A stretch of 23,226 nt of DNA from a virus, in the IMG/VR virus record IMGVR_UViG_3300027580_000024, positions 1 to 23,226 of that record; one strand, given 5' to 3'. The position numbers and the translations under genes were made by a program. A model generated the notes under the pieces. It saw only the letters and a list, made by a program, of their open reading frames with translations. It was not told the origin of the DNA and ran no database searches. Positions 20,491 to 23,226 of the stretch are shown piece after piece (the first letter of the stretch is position 1; each line of letters starts with the position of its first letter).

Positions 20491-21198
20491 TTAACCCCCC
20501 ATATCTATTATAATCTTATCGCCAGTAATTGACATTAATAGCTTTTCAACTATCTCACGATCAGCTTCTTCAGGGAGAACTGAGTTTTCGTAAGCCTGAT
20601 CTGCTTTTTCCATCCAAATATCAAACTCATCCCTTATCCATTCTTCACTTGTATTACCTTTTCTGATCTCAATAAGCTCTTCTGCATCATCCCTTTGTAC
20701 ATTAAGTTCGCCAGTTTCTAAAAATTCTGTTCCCATTCTAAGTAGACGAATGGCGTGCATAGCGTTCTTCCAGTCGCCACCCTCAAATCTTCCTAACTGA
20801 GAACGTGCGTACCCTACAAACGAATCGTATACCCCTTGAATGCTTAAGAATTTATCCATTCGACACCTGATTAGTAGTCCCTTGACGGTGTGAAAGTGCA
20901 ACATATTATAAGGTATACCAAGCAATGTCAACACATTAGGGTTTGAGTCTAGCAGTAACTTAAAGAATTTTCTGACCTCATAAAATATCATATCATAATC
21001 GCCAATTTCTTTTTCAATAGTCTCCTTCCCACCGCCAAGGCCGATGTAATGTTCCTTAGGGGCCACAAAGGTTCCGATGAGGTCTATATCACTTTCCCCC
21101 TCTACATAAGTTCCTATTGCTTTACTCCCCCTATACCCCATAAGGATTAAATCATCTGGAAATATATCATCTGGTATATGTTTTCCATCTATGATCAT
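20491..21198 (-). CDS. Predicted nucleotidyltransferase (DNA polymerase beta-like)
   Basis: 235 residues. GYRGSKAIGTYVEGESDIDLIG (GS at 24-25, D37 and D39) is the Gly-Ser...DxD signature of the minimal nucleotidyltransferase superfamily, and the helical half with MHAIRLLRMGTEFLETGEL matches the RlaP/YcgL-like group (PF10127) often present in phages. It presumably transfers a nucleotide to an unknown target. GGGGG precedes ATG 21198 and a promoter lies 24 bases upstream. Confidence 0.85.
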   Translation of the reverse strand: MIIDGKHIPDDIFPDDLILMGYRGSKAIGTYVEGESDIDLIGTFVAPKEHYIGLGGGKETIEKEIGDYDMIFYEVRKFFKLLLDSNPNVLTLLGIPYNMLHFHTVKGLLIRCRMDKFLSIQGVYDSFVGYARSQLGRFEGGDWKNAMHAIRLLRMGTEFLETGELNVQRDDAEELIEIRKGNTSEEWIRDEFDIWMEKADQAYENSVLPEEADREIVEKLLMSITGDKIIIDMGG

Positions 21199-21221
21199 TA
21201 CTATTCCCCCTTCTTACAACA

Positions 21222-21250
21222 ATTATAACAGACCTAGCGACTATTTTCAA
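21222..21250 (-). promoter_or_regulatory. Promoter, TTGAAA-N17-TATAAT
   Basis: -35 at 21250-21245, -10 at 21227-21222, overlapping the 3' end of the transglycosylase gene; drives the nucleotidyltransferase and following genes. Confidence 0.8.
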
Positions 21251-21656
21251 TCCTCAAATATTTGCTAATATAGTCTTTAGTAGTTTCAGGCATTATGCCG
21301 TCTACAACCCTACCTATGCCAGCATTATATGCCCACAATATATTCTTAACTGTAACACGTTTATTATAGTATTCTAACATTTCTGGTATTCTTTTCTCAA
21401 TGTACCATTCAGCTATCTTATAGTTTACATTAGGATTGAATAGCTCTTTAGCAGAAAAGTCTCGCTGGTGGTAGTCGTTGTATTCTTTCAGTGTAATTGG
21501 CATTATCTGATATAGTCCACGCTCTCCTGATGAACCAATAGCTTCGGGGTTTCCGTTGCTTTCTATCTGCTTAATCGTCTTAAGATTAATTTTGGCCTGC
21601 GTCGGAACCGTAACTAATATGACAATCAGAACAATTAATATGTTAAAGCGGTACAT
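21234..21656 (-). CDS. Lytic transglycosylase (SLT domain), membrane-anchored or exported
   Basis: 140 residues from ATG 21656. A hydrophobic N-terminus at 4-20 acts as signal peptide or anchor (VPTQA would be a possible cleavage site). The SLT domain follows: IESNGNPEAIGSSGERG with catalytic Glu near 32, GLYQIMP (47-53) and AYNAG (109-113). It cuts peptidoglycan glycan strands. It is in the early region rather than with tail or lysis genes, so it may aid host takeover or lysis. GGTGG is near the start; coupled to a two-helix membrane protein. Confidence 0.88.
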   Translation of the reverse strand: MYRFNILIVLIVILVTVPTQAKINLKTIKQIESNGNPEAIGSSGERGLYQIMPITLKEYNDYHQRDFSAKELFNPNVNYKIAEWYIEKRIPEMLEYYNKRVTVKNILWAYNAGIGRVVDGIMPETTKDYISKYLRIENSR

Positions 21657-21855
21657 CGTCACCACCCTTGCTAGAAAAAGCATAATGAATCCAGGCAATA
21701 GGATTCACAAAAATAGCCCAAAAGAATAGACGCTGTATGTGCCTCGGAAGTTCGTAAAATCCCAACTCTTCTTTGTAGTTGCCGATCATCAGCAAATGGT
21801 GTAATAACGGACCAATAACTACTAATGCAATAAGTATTATTTCGATCTTGCTCAT
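21643..21855 (-). CDS. Two-helix membrane protein next to transglycosylase
   Basis: 70 residues from ATG 21855 (GGAGGT six bases away). Hydrophobic helices at about 5-24 and 43-60, with a charged loop. Size, topology and overlap with a peptidoglycan-cutting enzyme make a holin-like partner possible, but no signature proves it. Confidence 0.6.
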   Translation of the reverse strand: MSKIEIILIALVVIGPLLHHLLMIGNYKEELGFYELPRHIQRLFFWAIFVNPIAWIHYAFSSKGGDDVPL

Positions 21856-21902
21856 CTCTACACCTCCACCAAACAAGGGCTACGGTTTGTCTCCTTTCTT
21901 AT

Positions 21903-21932
21903 ATTATAACGTACACGGGAAATGCTATTTAA
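21903..21932 (-). promoter_or_regulatory. Weak promoter, repeat of upstream box
   Basis: TATAAT at 21908-21903 preceded by TCCCGTGTACGT, nearly the same as at 22522-22539. The -35 is poor (TTAAAT or TAAATA). It would serve the membrane protein and transglycosylase. Confidence 0.45.
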
Positions 21933-22132
21933 AGTAGTCCAATCCTACGATCTATAGCTTCCTTAATATCTCCCAAAAACTTATCACAATCATTGTTCTG
22001 AATAGATGATAATGAGGTAGATGTGATCGGCTCCCCCGTGCTATCTTCTAGCAGAGTATACCCATCCTCGCTAATCCGTAAAGTTAAATGTATTTCTTTA
22101 TATTGGCCATCATCAGTTAGTAATACCTTCAT
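21929..22132 (-). CDS. Small protein of unknown function
   Basis: 67 residues, beta-rich start (MKVLLTDDGQYKEIHLTLRI) and helical end. GGGGGT is four bases before ATG 22132. No family recognised. Confidence 0.58.
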   Translation of the reverse strand: MKVLLTDDGQYKEIHLTLRISEDGYTLLEDSTGEPITSTSLSSIQNNDCDKFLGDIKEAIDRRIGLL

Positions 22133-22141
22133 TTATACCCC

Positions 22142-22504
22142 CTAACCATAATACGAAGCCGTCAACATTCTGGGCTCTTGATTCTCAACCTTCTCTCCTA
22201 GAATCTCTGATAGCTTTTCATCTAAGCCCTCGTCATAAAACTTTTCTTCCGCTTCCTTGACCCTATCTTTGAATATACCTGGATCAAATTCCTGAATCTC
22301 GTACCAACCTACAAGATCAAAGGGTTCTTCTAGTTCAATACCAATGGCAGCTGCTTCCATAAGATCAACCCCTCTATAAGCAACTCTAAAACCATCTATC
22401 TGATCATCTCCCCACTCAAGCTTTTCTAGTCGATCCTCTTGTTCCTCACTTAAATAACCCACCTTATACCCAAATATAAAATACTGGGAAGGGCTTCTGC
22501 TCAT
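22142..22504 (-). CDS. Protein of unknown function
   Basis: 120 residues, very acidic, mainly helical in the second half (VKEAEEKFYDEGLDEKLSEI). No motif recognised. GAGGTG precedes ATG 22504; its own promoter lies just upstream. Confidence 0.58.
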   Translation of the reverse strand: MSRSPSQYFIFGYKVGYLSEEQEDRLEKLEWGDDQIDGFRVAYRGVDLMEAAAIGIELEEPFDLVGWYEIQEFDPGIFKDRVKEAEEKFYDEGLDEKLSEILGEKVENQEPRMLTASYYG

Positions 22505-22521
22505 TTTTTCACCTCGCCATA

Positions 22522-22550
22522 ATTATAACGTATACGGGATTACATATCAA
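22522..22550 (-). promoter_or_regulatory. Promoter, TTGATA-N17-TATAAT
   Basis: -35 at 22550-22545, -10 at 22527-22522, in the gap before the 120-residue gene, leaving a leader of about ten bases. It contains CCCGTATACG, repeated near 21910. Confidence 0.78.
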
Positions 22551-22867
22551 GTATATCGACTTAGATCAATACTACCCTCACTAGGGACACTAGAACGTGC
22601 CTCTTCATAGATAGACTCCAGCCTGTTCATCCTGTCATTATTTAAGATACCCACCTTAAACCTTTCTATACCCTTTGGCGTATTAAGTGACACCTTCCAG
22701 TTCAACAAGCCTGGCTTTATAGTAATGCTCAGGAAGTCCCTTGTGTCATTCCATGTTGTCATAGTTTCTATGTCAGTATCGTTCTTCTTATCGACATACT
22801 CGACCAACTCCCAGTCCAAATCATCCTTCTCTTCTAGAAAATCTAAAACTTCTGATAAAGTAGCCAT
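22547..22867 (-). CDS. Protein of unknown function, first gene of the early region
   Basis: 106 residues, acidic, with strands in the middle (FLSITIKPGLLNWKVSLN) between helices. No family recognised. First gene after the right-end promoter; GAGGTG precedes ATG 22867. Confidence 0.58.
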   Translation of the reverse strand: MATLSEVLDFLEEKDDLDWELVEYVDKKNDTDIETMTTWNDTRDFLSITIKPGLLNWKVSLNTPKGIERFKVGILNNDRMNRLESIYEEARSSVPSEGSIDLSRYT

Positions 22868-22886
22868 GTTATTTCACCTCGACACC

Positions 22887-22915
22887 ATTATAACAGATCA
22901 GTTTAAAAAAATCAA
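22887..22915 (-). promoter_or_regulatory. Right-most early promoter, TTGATT-N17-TATAAT
   Basis: -35 at 22915-22910, -10 at 22892-22887; the transcript would begin about 13 bases before ATG 22867 and run into the early region. Confidence 0.8.
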
Positions 22916-22921
22916 GTTGGC

Positions 22922-22935
22922 GCTATATATAGGGG
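22922..22935 (+). repeat. Direct repeat copy 1, GCTATATATAGGGG
   Basis: Identical to 23157-23170; a shorter form, CTATATAGGGG, abuts the tmRNA promoter on the minus strand (9075-9065). Confidence 0.7.
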
Positions 22936-23098
22936 CTATAAAGAAATAGGGGGTATTTGCTGATGTGATAATTTGGAATATTACGCTTGTGATGTAGTAC
23001 TCATCTACATTTCAGTCCGTTCTTATCAAAAATTTATGCGATTCTAGCGGGGGTTGACTAAAAATATCACCATTTTCTTCAATCTAAAAATGTCCCGA

Positions 23099-23145
23099 AA
23101 TCGTACCCTATCCTTGTACAACTGGGCGATACAATACGATTTTTT
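23099..23145 (+). terminator. Possible terminator or structured RNA
   Basis: Twelve pairs in two adjoining helices with an eight-base bulge on the 5' side and an eleven-base loop, then TTTTT. The stem is AT-rich, so termination would be weak. Confidence 0.35.
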
Positions 23146-23156
23146 GCCAATTTTAT

Positions 23157-23170
23157 GCTATATATAGGGG
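23157..23170 (+). repeat. Direct repeat copy 2, GCTATATATAGGGG
   Basis: Second exact copy, 235 bases after the first, in the gene-free right end. Confidence 0.7.
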
Positions 23171-23226
23171 GTTCGCAGCTTATAATAGGGCCATTTTTTG
23201 TTTTTTTATTATATTATTTGGGGGGT

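Larger units (their letters stand above)
22916..23226. other. Gene-free right end with repeats and hairpins
   Basis: No convincing gene on either strand. A 14-bp direct repeat GCTATATATAGGGG lies at 22922-22935 and 23157-23170. A hairpin ATGTAG-N7-CTACAT is at 22992-23010. A larger one pairs AATCGTA (23099-23105) with TACGATT (23135-23141) and TTGTA (23114-23118) with TACAA (23130-23134), followed by T5 on the plus strand, so it could end rightward transcription. G-runs are frequent. It may be a control region or origin. Confidence 0.5.

Noticed and set aside
23054-23082. Plus-strand promoter starting TTGACT
   Set aside because: No -10-like hexamer at 16-18 bp. The TATAAT at 23181 likewise has no -35.
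1-23226. CRISPR arrays, insertion sequences, integrase or att sites
   Set aside because: No regularly spaced repeats, no transposase or recombinase motifs and no terminal inverted repeats were seen.

Overview
This window is part of a tailed double-stranded DNA bacteriophage genome (Caudoviricetes; the HK97-type portal, protease and capsid suggest a siphovirus-like head module). It is AT-rich. Its ribosome binding sites are strong AGGAGG types and its promoters are near-consensus housekeeping (sigma-70/sigma-A) boxes. One nuclease ends in EEELPF, which resembles the SSB tail of Firmicutes. These features point to a low-GC Gram-positive host. Many proteins are very rich in Asp and Glu, which would fit a halophilic host, but that is inference. 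No integrase was seen. TAG, TAA and TGA are all used as stops, so the code looks standard.

Layout. Almost everything is read on the minus strand, from right to left. Positions 1-8.7 kb hold the late packaging and head cassette, in transcription order: a zinc-ribbon protein, a probable small terminase, a small acidic protein, large terminase, a two-helix membrane protein, a coiled-coil protein, portal, a zinc-ribbon/HTH protein, prohead protease (with a probable nested scaffold gene), major capsid protein, and a probable head accessory protein. The first codons of the next gene lie at the left edge. This cassette is headed by a complete phage tmRNA gene (8694-9024) with a near-perfect promoter, and the first terminase-operon gene starts 17 nt after the tmRNA CCA end. 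From 9.0 to 11.5 kb is a regulatory and recombination island: two plus-strand genes with consensus promoters (an OB-fold-like protein and a PD-(D/E)XK nuclease), and two minus-strand DNA-binding proteins (an XRE repressor-like protein and a tandem-HTH protein). From 11.5 to 22.9 kb is a dense early region of about 40 small genes, often coupled by ATGA or TAATG overlaps. It carries nucleotide metabolism genes (dCTP deaminase, ThyX, a DUF1599/Nmad1 protein, a HAD phosphatase), a staphylococcal-nuclease-like protein, an ASCH-like protein, a nucleotidyltransferase, a lytic transglycosylase, several membrane proteins and many Cys-pair (zinc ribbon) proteins. At least five promoters of the form TTGAnn-N17-TATAAT are spaced through it. 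The last 360 bases carry a promoter, repeats and hairpins but no gene.

Points most worth attention: the phage tmRNA, whose tag frame runs through the expected LAA end for 13 more codons; its physical linkage to the late operon; a scaffold gene nested in the protease gene; a zinc-ribbon gene split by a single in-frame TAG; a small gene with no ATG, GTG or TTG start but an AUA after an eight-G tract; a P-loop gene remnant; and an SSB-like acidic tail on the nuclease.
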